A stretch of 35,117 nucleotides of DNA from WHSV01 sp050694055 (GCA_050694055.1 JBOGWX010000088.1:1-35117), one strand, 5' to 3'; positions 23,584-33,049 are shown, counted from the stretch's first letter. Made by a program: numbers and translations. The notes: generated by a model not told the origin, from the letters alone.

Positions 23584-25352
23584 TCGAACGGTTGCAGCTG
23601 CAGAATTGGCGTGCCTATGACAACCTCGATCTTGAGTTTGGTCCGGGAGCCACGTACGTCGTCGCGTCAAACGGCATCGGAAAGACATCCCTCATCATGG
23701 GGGCCGCGTGGGGACTGCTCGGTGATGCCGCCGAGGTCGATGCCGCCGAACAAATTCGAGGCGATGCGGAGGGCGCAACCGTAGGAGTTGTCCTGCGACT
23801 CTCGTCTGGCGCGAGCCTGACGATCTCCAGGTCCGTCGATCGACGAGGTCGTATGGAACTAGCGGCCGAGCTTGCCGGCAGAGTTATAACGACCCAGGAT
23901 GAGCTCGACGAGCTTCTCGCGACGGAGTCCGGCGCCGATGTGCACGTTATGGGTCAGCTCACGTTCATGATTCACGGGGGGTCGCTGGAGACGGCCCAGG
24001 GCGAGTTCCAGCTACGGGATCATCTGGCGAGTGTTTTTGGAGTCACTCCTCTCTTCCAGGCTGCCGCGGCCGCCGAGGCCACAGCGGCCTCCGCAGCCGG
24101 CACCCTACGGAAGCTGAAGACGACACAGCGGTCTGAGAAACGCGCGCGCGAGCAACTGGTTGCCGAGATGCAATCGCTGGATCAGCAGCTGGTTACCGCA
24201 CATGAACAACGCGGACTGGCGGTCGCCGCGATGAATGAGGCGGCCGAGCGGCTGCGCGCGGCGGAGGAATGGATCCGGTTCCACGCGTCCCTGGAAGAGC
24301 GCAGAAACAAGCTCGACTCGCTGGCCGATCAAGCCGGCTCACTGCTGCAAGCTTCGGTGGCCTTCGACGACGTCACCGACCTGTTGGAGCGGGCCGAGCG
24401 AGAGCTCGAAGACTCGATATCCACCGCCGAGAGCGAAGCGGCAACCGCCCGTGGCAAGGCCGACCTCATCGAACAGGCGATGTCACAGCTAGGGGATTCA
24501 GAGGCGGTCTGCCCCACCTGCCTGCGCCCCCTGTCCCAACACGATGCGGACAAGGCCGAGCAAGAGCACAGGAAACATCTGGCCGACCTGGCTGCAGTCA
24601 TGACGGAGGCGGACGACGCGGCGAGCCGTCACCGAGACAGCTTGCGTGACACCAGGCAATTGCTGATGAAGATCCGCGCGCTGCCGGTTCCGGCGGCCCC
24701 GGACTCTGACGCAGGGGACAAGGATGCGGACACTACTCGGGAGGAGTTCCAGCAGGCGAGGGACGAGGTTCAAGAGTTTGATCAATTGATCGCGATGCAT
24801 TCGGCGTCGAAGAAGTCGTTGGAGGACGCGCTTACGACCCTCGATGAGGATGAACGCCGGGTTCAGGAGCAAGTGAACTTGTATCGCGAGGAGGGTCTGG
24901 CGCGCGCTGCCGCTGACGCCTTCATGACTGCGGGGAGTGCCATCACCAAAGAGTTCATAGAGCCTCTGGTATCAGAGGTCGCGATGCGTTGGAAGCGCAT
25001 CTTCGGATCGGGCGGCTTGAACCTCAGTCCGGAGGGGCGGATCACTCGCTCGGTGGGCGACCGGGTACTCGGTTTCGAATCTCTTAGCGGAGGGGAGAAG
25101 GTGTGGGCTCAACTCCTTACCCGGCTTCTCGTCTCTGGCGCCTCTACGCGCGCGCCATTCGTGTGGCTGGACGAACCTCTCGAGCATCTCGATCCTCGGC
25201 TCAGAAAAGTCGTTGCCGGGACACTGGCCAAGGCGGCCTCGGGAGCAGGACTCCGTCAGGTCATCGTGACGACCTATGAGAGCGAACTTGCTCTGCAGCT
25301 CGTGGAAGACGTTCCGTCCGCTTCCCTCATTTACGTGACCACTTCTACCTAA
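23580..25352 (+). CDS. Rad50/SbcC-like coiled-coil ATPase with zinc hook
   Basis: This 590-residue SMC-superfamily ATPase has Walker A ASNGIGKTS at 29-37 and a long coiled coil broken by a zinc hook, CPTC at 311-314. The second coil is followed by signature LSGGEK at 502-507, Walker B FVWLDEP at 527-533 and D-loop EHLD at 535-538. The N-terminal IERLQLQNWRAY is the usual Rad50/RecF start. At 590 residues the coil is much shorter than in SbcC or Rad50 (about 900-1300). Such proteins bind DNA ends or loops. No Mre11/SbcD nuclease is nearby, so a partner must be absent, replaced by the unknown protein, or encoded elsewhere. Start overlaps the upstream stop (ATGA). Confidence 0.9.
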   Translation: MIERLQLQNWRAYDNLDLEFGPGATYVVASNGIGKTSLIMGAAWGLLGDAAEVDAAEQIRGDAEGATVGVVLRLSSGASLTISRSVDRRGRMELAAELAGRVITTQDELDELLATESGADVHVMGQLTFMIHGGSLETAQGEFQLRDHLASVFGVTPLFQAAAAAEATAASAAGTLRKLKTTQRSEKRAREQLVAEMQSLDQQLVTAHEQRGLAVAAMNEAAERLRAAEEWIRFHASLEERRNKLDSLADQAGSLLQASVAFDDVTDLLERAERELEDSISTAESEAATARGKADLIEQAMSQLGDSEAVCPTCLRPLSQHDADKAEQEHRKHLADLAAVMTEADDAASRHRDSLRDTRQLLMKIRALPVPAAPDSDAGDKDADTTREEFQQARDEVQEFDQLIAMHSASKKSLEDALTTLDEDERRVQEQVNLYREEGLARAAADAFMTAGSAITKEFIEPLVSEVAMRWKRIFGSGGLNLSPEGRITRSVGDRVLGFESLSGGEKVWAQLLTRLLVSGASTRAPFVWLDEPLEHLDPRLRKVVAGTLAKAASGAGLRQVIVTTYESELALQLVEDVPSASLIYVTTST

Positions 25353-25455
25353 CGCATCTCACTGCCAACACCTTCGAGTCGCGCTTTCGATTTTGCCCGA
25401 ACATCGATGGGTCCTTTAGAAGCGCCAGATACAGGCCAACTAGAGGGAGGTTCGC

Positions 25456-26499
<1,044 letters not shown>

Positions 26500-26631
26500 C
26501 GCGTCCCCCGAAACCGATGAGTTCTGGTTCACACCGGGGTCTTACCAACCGAGAACCGAATCAGAGACGAGAGCGTTTCGTCGAGCCGTCGGTCCCACTG
26601 CGGCTCGCCGGGCGACGGGAGGAGAGTAGCG

Positions 26632-27434
26632 ATGACCACGACGCTGGGCATCTGGGCTCATCCGGACGACGAGGTATTCGTCTCTGGGGGCCTGCTGGCG
26701 GACGCCGCGCGCCGCGGTGAGCGTGTCGTGTGCATCCACATGACCAGCGGCGAGGCCGGCCTCTATTACCGGCGGCCACGTCCCCCAAGTCCTTGGCGCG
26801 CCTTCGCCGGCGCGAGCTAGAGGCTTCGCTTGCTCGTTTGGGCGTGGAAGAGCAGCGTTTCTTCGGCTACCCAGACGGGCGCCTGCCCCAGATCCCCAGC
26901 GGTGAGGTAATCGCACGCATCCATGACGCGCTGGTCGAGGTGCAACCCGACGTGATCGTGACCTTTGGGCAGGATGGCTTCACCGGCCATCCCGATCACA
27001 AGTCGCTGTCCGCGTGGGTAACGGCAGCCTTCTGGCTCTGGAACGAACCCGAGGCGCGACTTTGCCATGCGGCCGTCCCCGCCGAGTGGAAAGACTCATT
27101 TGTGCCGCGGCTCAACGAGTTCGACGTCTTCTGGCCGGGCCATCCGAGAACTTGCGCGGACCCCGATGTCACCTTGACACTCGACGATGAGCTATTGGCC
27201 ACCAAGGTCGAGGCGCTGCGCGCACATGCGAGCCAGATGACGCCGCTCTTCGACTCCTATGGTGACGATTTCATGCGGGCAGTGGCGTCCAAGGAGCATT
27301 TCAGACTGTCACGCCAGGTCGGCCGGAAGGATCTAGCAGGGGATACCGACGCGGCCTCCGTAGTGGACCTCCAACACGACCCACGCCGCGACGCGCTGCT
27401 CGAAGAGCTGCCCGTGAGTGCTGCCGCGGCCTGA
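26632..27434 (+). pseudogene. PIG-L-family deacetylase, broken by a one-base frameshift
   Basis: The N-terminus (from an ATG with GGGAGGAGAG) reads TLGIWAHPDDEVFVSGGLL with the zinc motif HPDDE, and continues to GEAGLYYRRPRPP. The frame then hits a stop at 26818-26820. In the frame one base back the protein goes on as SLARLRRRELEASLARLG to 27434, with the second metal-site segment GFTGHPDHKSL. Adding one C to the C5 run at 26782-26786 rejoins the two. The family removes N-acetyl groups (GlcNAc-inositol in mycothiol synthesis, or mycothiol conjugates). Cause may be mutation, slippage or a sequencing error; if the last, this is an intact gene of about 267 residues. Confidence 0.85.
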
Positions 27435-27471
27435 GGTCCTACGCGTGAGACCCGACGAACAGGAGGATGAT

Positions 27472-27912
27472 GTGCTGCTGAAGGAAGAGCAACGTTCGAG
27501 CTTGAGCAGCTGCAAGGTGTGCCCCGGCACCGAGGTCACCTTCGTCAACCAACAGACCTCGGTCGCGGTCTCCGACATGGATCAGGTCACGGACTTCTAC
27601 GAGGGGAAGCTCGGCTTCGCTGCAGGAGAGGACCAGCCCGACGATAGTCGAGTGTATGCGTGCGGAGGCGGGACCTCGCTCCACATCCATGTGTCTCCCG
27701 TTCACGCCGGAAAGGCGACTTCCACCGTGGCGACCTGGTACGTAGCCGACCTCGAGCAGGTGGTAGACGAGCTCATTGCCAACGGCGTCACGTTCGAGCG
27801 TTACGAGGAATCCTCGTTGAAGTCCGACGACAAGGGGATCCACACGCTCGACGACGGCAGGGTCACCTGGTTCAAGGATCCCGATGGCAACACCTTCGCG
27901 CTCGAGGAGTAG
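27472..27912 (+). CDS. VOC-family (glyoxalase-fold) protein
   Basis: This 146-residue protein has a vicinal-oxygen-chelate fold, with SVAVSDMDQVTDFYEGKLGF at about 29-48 and the closing WFKDPDGNTFALEE. HIHVSP and the C-terminal E are candidate metal-site residues. VOC members include glyoxalases, dioxygenases and thiol-transfer resistance proteins, so the reaction is open. The GTG at 27472 is chosen for the AGGAGG 5 bp upstream; the region before SVAVSD (with two Cys, CKVC) is longer than usual, so the start is uncertain. It follows the deacetylase by about 40 bp and may share its control by the SigG-like factor. Confidence 0.8.
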   Translation: MLLKEEQRSSLSSCKVCPGTEVTFVNQQTSVAVSDMDQVTDFYEGKLGFAAGEDQPDDSRVYACGGGTSLHIHVSPVHAGKATSTVATWYVADLEQVVDELIANGVTFERYEESSLKSDDKGIHTLDDGRVTWFKDPDGNTFALEE

Positions 27913-27977
27913 ACAGCGGGTCCGGTGAGCGGGCCTACCTGATGTCCAATATTTTGTTGACCAACAGAGAGGAGGGG

Positions 27978-30059
27978 TCAGCTGCCGATGCGGCGGGGTC
28001 CCGGGCCGGTCTTGAAGACGTTGACCAGCGAGGGTCTCGGTTGGCCCCCGTCGGGCCAGTGACTGGCAGGATCGTCGGGCGTCGCACCATCGATCTCACC
28101 CGGGTGCTGAACCGCGCAGAACAGAGTCTGCTGATCCGGCGTGATGCGCGGCCCACACGCCTCCGCTCCGAACGGCACCGTCAGGAACTGCCGCAGATAG
28201 CCTCGCTCTCGTCCCTTGACGGGCACTGCGAAGAACCCGTCGTTCTGCTCGAGTGCACGGCTGCTGTCTGATGCGATCCACAGGTTGCCGCGCGCGTCGA
28301 ACGCGACGTTGTCCGGCGAGGTGATGGGGCTCACCTGTGACTTGTCGAAGCCGGCGAAGTACGTCGACGGGTCGTCGGGGTCACCGCATAGCATGAAGAT
28401 GCGCCACCGGAAGAGCGTGGCACCGGCGTCGTTGCCTCGTTCGAGGAACTCGATGACGTGGCCGTGCTTGTTGTTGGATCGTGGATTGGCCTCGTCCGGA
28501 CCGGGCTGACCCTCGGCACCGCGGTTGGTGTTGTTGGTCAGCGCGGCATAGACGGCTCCGGTCACCGGATTGCGCTCGATGTCCTCGGGACGGTCCATCT
28601 TAGTCGCCCCGACCTGGTCGGCTGCGAGCCTGGTGTTGATCAGCACCTCGGCGGCGGTCATCCCCTCGATGTGACTGATGTCGTCGGTGACGAGTGGGAT
28701 CCACTCACCGGTGCCGTCGAATGCCCCGTCGCTGGGAAGCTTTCCGCTGCCGTCGATCTCCTCCGGCGGGCTGTCGCCCTGGAAGCGTGCGACGTAGAGC
28801 GTTCCATGATCCAGCAAGGTGAGGTTGTGCTGCCGGGCGCGACGCCCACGGCCGCGCGACATGCTGCGAGAGGAGACGAACTTGTAGATGTAGTCGAACC
28901 GCTCGTCGTCACCGAGGTAGCAGACCGGACGTCCGTCGTCCGCGAGCGTGGTCTCGGCCCCCTCGTGCTTGAAGCGCCCGAGCGCCGTGCGCTTGCGGGG
29001 CGTGAAGTCCGGATCGAAGGGATCGAGCTCGACGACGTAGCCGAAGCGGAAACCCTCGTTGGGCTCCTTGGCGAGATCGAAGCGATCCTCGGTCCGTTCC
29101 CAGCCGCGGTAGCCGGACGACGGGGTGGTCGGCGCGAAACCGTAGCGCTCGTAAGACGCGTGCTTGGCTGGGTCGGCGACCGCGCCCGCGTTTACGAAGT
29201 ACTGGTTGAAGTTCTCCTCTCCCGACAGGTAGGTGCCCCAGGGGGTGTGGCCGCCGGCGCAGTTGTTGAGGCAACCGAGCACCGTGCGACCCTCGGGGTC
29301 GTCGCTCGTCTGGAGCCACTCGTGACCGGCGGCCGGCCCGGTCAGCTCCATCGGCGTGGTCGCCGTGATCCGCCGGTTCCACAGCGAGTCGCGCACCAGC
29401 CGGTAGCCCCCGCCTCGATGCCTCTCGAGCTCGACGACCGCCATGCCGTGCGCCATGAGCTCGACTTGGATGCGCTCGAGATCCTCGGGGTCCATCGCTG
29501 TCGGATCGAAGTCGCGGAACATCAGCTCGCTGTTGGTGTACTCGTGGTTGACCACCAGCAGAGCCCGGCGGCTGCCGCGGCCACGCAGAGGAAAGAAGGC
29601 GACGTAGTCGTTGTTGTAGCCGAACTGCTGCGCCTGCGCCTCGCCGGTCTGGTTGTCGAAGTCGAACTGGGGGGCCCCCGACAGGATGGGGTCGCCCCAG
29701 CGCACCACGACGTCGTAGTCGTACCCGCTCGGTACGATGACGTCGTCGATGCTGTTGGGTGGGACGGGCTCAAACGTTAGGCCGTTGCGAGCCGATGACC
29801 CGGCCGGGCGCGGCTGCGCCTTCGCGGGAGTGGCCGCGGTCCCGAGGTAGAGCACCACCGCAGTGGCAGCTCCCGCCTTGAGGAGGGACCGGCGACTGAT
29901 CGCCTCGCTCAGGATGTCGCCGAAGTAGGGGTTGTCGCTCTTGTTCGGCGCCTCCTCAGCGCAGGCGTTGCCGCACCGGTAGCGACAAGTCATCGCGGAG
30001 CGGCCGCTCCTATGTCCGACGAGGGGAAGTTCGAGGCGTGGGTCCGGCGCCGTCTGCAT
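27978..30059 (-). CDS. PhoX-family alkaline phosphatase, Tat-exported
   Basis: This 693-residue secreted phosphatase of the PhoX (DUF839) family uses Fe and Ca to release phosphate from esters. The N-terminus has the actinobacterial leader CRYRCGNAC at 25-33. The Tat signal is SRRSLLK at 55-61, then a hydrophobic stretch and the AKA cleavage region at 79-81. Core segments are VVNHEYTN, LNNCAGGHTPWGTYLSGEEN, MDRPEDIERNP and SPDNVAFDARGNLWIASD, which carry the metal-site Glu, Cys and Asp residues of the family. GGAGG lies 5 bp before the ATG. It is divergent from a GlpQ-type phosphodiesterase, so the pair is likely induced by phosphate shortage. Confidence 0.9.
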   Translation of the reverse strand: MQTAPDPRLELPLVGHRSGRSAMTCRYRCGNACAEEAPNKSDNPYFGDILSEAISRRSLLKAGAATAVVLYLGTAATPAKAQPRPAGSSARNGLTFEPVPPNSIDDVIVPSGYDYDVVVRWGDPILSGAPQFDFDNQTGEAQAQQFGYNNDYVAFFPLRGRGSRRALLVVNHEYTNSELMFRDFDPTAMDPEDLERIQVELMAHGMAVVELERHRGGGYRLVRDSLWNRRITATTPMELTGPAAGHEWLQTSDDPEGRTVLGCLNNCAGGHTPWGTYLSGEENFNQYFVNAGAVADPAKHASYERYGFAPTTPSSGYRGWERTEDRFDLAKEPNEGFRFGYVVELDPFDPDFTPRKRTALGRFKHEGAETTLADDGRPVCYLGDDERFDYIYKFVSSRSMSRGRGRRARQHNLTLLDHGTLYVARFQGDSPPEEIDGSGKLPSDGAFDGTGEWIPLVTDDISHIEGMTAAEVLINTRLAADQVGATKMDRPEDIERNPVTGAVYAALTNNTNRGAEGQPGPDEANPRSNNKHGHVIEFLERGNDAGATLFRWRIFMLCGDPDDPSTYFAGFDKSQVSPITSPDNVAFDARGNLWIASDSSRALEQNDGFFAVPVKGRERGYLRQFLTVPFGAEACGPRITPDQQTLFCAVQHPGEIDGATPDDPASHWPDGGQPRPSLVNVFKTGPGPRRIGS

Positions 30060-30190
30060 GGCTCCTCCGTCTCAGTCCGCCCGGCGCGCGCTCCCGATAA
30101 TACCGAAAGGCACTAAATCAAATATCTGGAAGGGATAGGTCACATTCTGGGCTGATATCGTGTGGCTCCGTCGACCTATGGGGGTGTGAC
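30060..30190. promoter_or_regulatory. Shared promoter region of PhoX and GlpQ
   Basis: This 131-bp gap is markedly AT-rich in its middle (about 30097-30140). On the minus strand TATTAT at about 30096-30101 is a good -10 candidate for the phosphatase gene. On the plus strand GATATC near 30155 is a weak -10 for the phosphodiesterase. I looked for Streptomyces-style PHO boxes (repeated GTTCACC) and did not find a clear one. Confidence 0.4.
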
Positions 30191-31312
30191 GTGAACGCGA
30201 ATCACCGACGAGTGCCGCTTCTGATCGGCCTCCTTCTGTTGTCGCTCCTGGTTGCGAACGCGGCGGTTGGAGATACCGGCCGAGGTCCCGTCACCCGAAT
30301 GGAGCGGGCGAAAGATCCGATCGTGATCGGACACCGCGGGGCCAGCGGGTACCGGCCCGAGCACTCTCTCGAGGCTTACGACCTCGCGATCACGATGGGG
30401 GCCGATTTCATCGAGCCGGATCTTGTCTCGACCAAGGACGGCGAACTGGTGGCCCGGCACGAGAACGAGATCTCCGGCACAACCGACGTCGAGGACCACC
30501 CCGAGTTCGCGAATCGAATGACGACCAAGGTCATCGACGGTGTGGCGGTAACCGGTTGGTTCACCGAAGACTTCACGCTCGAAGAGCTCAAGAGTCTGCG
30601 GGCCGAGGAACGCATCCCTGAGATTCGCCCGAACAACACCGCCTTCGATGGGCTGTACCAGATCCCCACACTCGAGGAGGTCATCGAACTCGCTCAGCGC
30701 GAGGGTGTCGGCATCTACCCGGAGACCAAGCACCCGACCTATTTCGACTCCATCGGGCTGTCGCTCGAGGAGCCGCTGGTCGAGACGCTGCATGCGAACG
30801 GCTACCGGAAGAAGCGCGATCCGGTCTTCATCCAATCCTTCGAAGTGGCCAACCTCAAGGAACTCGACGAGATGACGCGCTTACCCCTGGTGCAGCTCAT
30901 CAACAACACGGGCAAGCCGTACGATTTCGTCGTGGCCGGCGATCCGCGCACTTACGCCGACATGATTACCAACGAGGGACTGCGCGAGATCGCGACCTAC
31001 GCCGACGGCATCGGTGTGAACAAGAACCTCATCGTGCCGCGCAACGAGGACAACGAACTGCTCGAGCCCACCGACTTGGTGAAGCGCGCACACCGAGCCA
31101 AGCTCATCGTGCACGCCTGGACGTTCCGCAACGAAAACACCTTTCTCCCTGAGGATTTCCGAGAGGGCGACCCGTCATCCCCGGTCTACCTCCAGGCCTA
31201 CGGAGACGCTCCGGCGGAGTACGAGCTCTTCTACGGCACCGGTCTCGACGGCGTATTCAGCGACAACCCCGATACGGCGGTGGCGTCCCGAGTCAAGTTC
31301 CTCGAGAAGTGA
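30191..31312 (+). CDS. Secreted glycerophosphodiester phosphodiesterase (GlpQ-type)
   Basis: This 373-residue enzyme hydrolyses glycerophosphodiesters to glycerol-3-phosphate and an alcohol. After a signal peptide (hydrophobic core VPLLIGLLLLSLLVANAAV at about 8-26) come the GDPD motifs: HRGASGYRPEH at 48-58 (H48, R49), EPD at 75-77, and H90 in VARHEN. Late segments HAWTFRNEN and LDGVFSDNPD are also typical. Length fits the periplasmic/secreted GlpQ branch. The start is a GTG after GGGGTGTGAC. Divergent from PhoX, it would scavenge phosphate from phospholipid headgroups or teichoic-acid-like polymers. Confidence 0.9.
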   Translation: MNANHRRVPLLIGLLLLSLLVANAAVGDTGRGPVTRMERAKDPIVIGHRGASGYRPEHSLEAYDLAITMGADFIEPDLVSTKDGELVARHENEISGTTDVEDHPEFANRMTTKVIDGVAVTGWFTEDFTLEELKSLRAEERIPEIRPNNTAFDGLYQIPTLEEVIELAQREGVGIYPETKHPTYFDSIGLSLEEPLVETLHANGYRKKRDPVFIQSFEVANLKELDEMTRLPLVQLINNTGKPYDFVVAGDPRTYADMITNEGLREIATYADGIGVNKNLIVPRNEDNELLEPTDLVKRAHRAKLIVHAWTFRNENTFLPEDFREGDPSSPVYLQAYGDAPAEYELFYGTGLDGVFSDNPDTAVASRVKFLEK

Positions 31313-31377
31313 GTCGCGCGGCGGCGCGGTCGTCGGTTGAGCACCGGGTATCACCCCGTGGTGGAACCCGATGGGCG

Positions 31378-31848
31378 CTAAAGTGGCTTCTCGAGCTCGA
31401 TCTCGTCGCGCAAAGGGATGCTGTATTCGCCCATCTCAGGGATCTCGGGTTTCAAGCGGGCGCGGCTGCCGTCGACGGCGCCTGGGTGCAGACGAAGTAG
31501 TCGGTACCCTCGCCGCTGGTAGAAGCGAAGCGCGTCGACGTTGTCGTTGGTCGTTATAAGGGTGACGCGGGCGCAGCCCGCTTCATACGCGATCCGCTCG
31601 AGTTCGGCGAGGAGCTCGGTCCCTGTCCCACGCCACCGTTGTGCGGCGTGGATCGAGAGGACCTCGCAGATTTCCTCGCTCAGAGTGTAGGTCAGGACTC
31701 CGGCCAGGAGGCCCCGATCCTCGGCGATCAGAACCTGTTGGTCGATCGGGCGGAGTAGCTCTCCGAGGCGGGCGACTCGCGAAGAGCCGTGCCGATCGAG
31801 GAAGGCTTCGACCCGCGGACGGTCCTCGGGCTCCGCTGGACGGATCAT
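31378..31848 (-). CDS. GNAT-family N-acetyltransferase
   Basis: This 156-residue protein has the GNAT fold. MIRPAEPEDRPRVEAFL forms the first strand-helix, motif A QRWRGTGTELL at 70-80 binds acetyl-CoA, and NVDALRFYQRRGY at 103-115 is motif B. The ATG at 31848 is chosen, because the longer frame to 32292 has no GNAT-like sequence before it and runs across the divergent CHRD gene. The acceptor substrate is unknown. It converges on the GlpQ-type gene and has no operon partner. Confidence 0.85.
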   Translation of the reverse strand: MIRPAEPEDRPRVEAFLDRHGSSRVARLGELLRPIDQQVLIAEDRGLLAGVLTYTLSEEICEVLSIHAAQRWRGTGTELLAELERIAYEAGCARVTLITTNDNVDALRFYQRRGYRLLRLHPGAVDGSRARLKPEIPEMGEYSIPLRDEIELEKPL

Positions 31849-32037
31849 CACGATGTCAGCCTGCCACTCCCAACGGCAAACCGATTCCCCCAACCTCCCC
31901 GTACTGCATCCGAGGAGCACTCGGGAGAACGAGATCGCAGCGGGGGGGAGGTGAGCACCGAGCCCGAGCAAAGTCCGCACGTTTCGGCGCGCCCCGAGCA
32001 GGCAGGGCGGGCGTGCCGTCCTTGGAAAGGGATCTGA

Positions 32038-32547
32038 ATGAGGAAACTCGCAGTAGGGGTCTGCGTTTCGCTTGTGGCGTTGATGCTGGTGCCGATTGTC
32101 GTTTCGCAAGCCTCCAGTGACGGCCCCAGGGGGCCGTTCAATGCTCGGCTCAAGGGGTTCAATGAGGTTCCGGCCGTATCTACGGAAGCCACGGGACGAT
32201 TCTCGGCCAGGGTGGACAGGGGTGCCGAGGAGATCGCGTTCCGCTTGGAATACGAGGACCTCGAGGGCGAGGTGCTGTTCGCCCACATTCATCTGGGCCA
32301 GCGGGATGTGAACGGTGGGGTGATCACCTTTCTGTGCGGGGGCGGCGGCTTCGATGACTGCCCGCAGGAGGGGACGGTCACGGGGGTTATCGAGGCGTCA
32401 GACATCATCGGCCCGTCCGGACAAGGGATCGCTGCCGGCGAGTTCGACGAGGTCGTCGACGCGATGATGGCAGGAGTCACCTACGCCAACGTTCACTCGG
32501 ACAAGTTCCCGGGTGGCGAGATTCGGGGCCAGATCCGCAGACCGTAG
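32038..32547 (+). CDS. Secreted CHRD-domain protein
   Basis: This 169-residue protein has a signal peptide at about 1-25 (LAVGVCVSLVALMLVPIVVS). One CHRD domain follows, with FNARLKGFNEVPAVSTEATG at the start, HIHLGQ in the middle and YANVHSDKFPGGEIRGQI at the end. CHRD domains occur in chordin and in many exported bacterial proteins; the biochemical role is unknown. Two Cys (CGGGGFDDC) may form a disulfide. AAAGGGA precedes the ATG, and a strong hairpin follows the stop. Confidence 0.88.
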   Translation: MRKLAVGVCVSLVALMLVPIVVSQASSDGPRGPFNARLKGFNEVPAVSTEATGRFSARVDRGAEEIAFRLEYEDLEGEVLFAHIHLGQRDVNGGVITFLCGGGGFDDCPQEGTVTGVIEASDIIGPSGQGIAAGEFDEVVDAMMAGVTYANVHSDKFPGGEIRGQIRRP

Positions 32548-32553
32548 GAGGCT

Positions 32554-32588
32554 GTGCCGGTCCCGGGGCCATCAACCGGGACCGGCAC
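32554..32588 (+). terminator. Hairpin terminator after the CHRD gene
   Basis: GTGCCGGTCCCGG (32554-32566) and CCGGGACCGGCAC (32576-32588) form a perfect 13-bp stem with a 9-nt loop, starting 6 bp after the CHRD stop. There is no U-run directly after the stem, as is common in high-GC bacteria, so it is either a U-poor terminator or a 3' stabiliser. Confidence 0.75.
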
Positions 32589-32625
32589 GTTACTCGAGTG
32601 CCGTTTTACCGGCCGCGCTAACTAA

Positions 32626-32772
32626 CTAGAGCTTCTCAACGCCCGCTTCGATGTTGCGCTTCAGGAGTGCGTGCGCCGGCGATTCGGGATCGAGCTGGGA
32701 GAGGATTTCCAAGTCTGCCTTGAAGTTTGCTCCGTAGTCGTGGCTCAAGAGACCGAAGGCGGTATAGCGAAA
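32626..32772 (-). pseudogene. C-terminal remnant of an unknown gene
   Basis: The minus strand, read toward the stop at 32626-32628, gives FRYTAFGLLSHDYGANFKAD, followed by LEILSQLDPESPAHALLKRN and a final IEAGVEKL. This has protein-like composition with amphipathic helices and ends cleanly. A TAA closes it just upstream and no start or ribosome site is seen, so it looks like the surviving tail of a lost gene. I do not recognise the family. Confidence 0.35.
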
Positions 32773-33049
32773 TTACGCTCCGGCCACAAGAGGGATCGCT
32801 CGCATGACCGTTTCCCAGTCGAGACCCACGCGCCTCCTCCGGAGATTTGTTCGCGATTGCGGACCTAAGCCGGGCTGTTCTCCTGCCATTCAGCTCCCGC
32901 AGCAACGTCATGACACCATGTCTCGGGGCTCATCATCACGTCGTCGGACATCTCAAAACATCGGGGTGGGTACGCGCGGTGTTAGATCCCCTTCCGTTTC
33001 AGCAGATTGGCAACTAGGCTCTTCTGCAGGGGAAGAGGAGGAGCAGATC
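32773..33049. other. Stretch with no gene seen
   Basis: Between the gene remnant and the small ORF pair I find no supported coding region. The only feature is a strong GGAGGAG ribosome site near 33035-33042, which belongs to the 31-residue ORF that follows. Confidence 0.5.

Noticed and set aside
22014..25352. Identification as a Lamassu, Wadjet or SbcCD system
   Set aside because: The ATPase is SMC/Rad50-like, but no LmuA-type effector, Jet proteins or SbcD nuclease are present, and a sigma factor is not part of those systems.
28458..29780. 440-residue open frame on the plus strand
   Set aside because: It is antisense to PhoX, low in complexity (Val, Ala, Arg, Glu runs) and has no ribosome site or domain.
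30060..30190. Canonical PHO box
   Set aside because: No repeated GTTCACC-type units were found in the gap; only a single GGTCACAT-like match.
31313..31377. Terminator between GlpQ-type and GNAT genes
   Set aside because: Only a 4-bp stem (GGGT/ACCC) is visible, too weak to call.
31849..32292. N-terminal extension of the GNAT gene
   Set aside because: The frame is open, but the extra 148 residues have no GNAT similarity and overlap the divergent CHRD gene and its leader.
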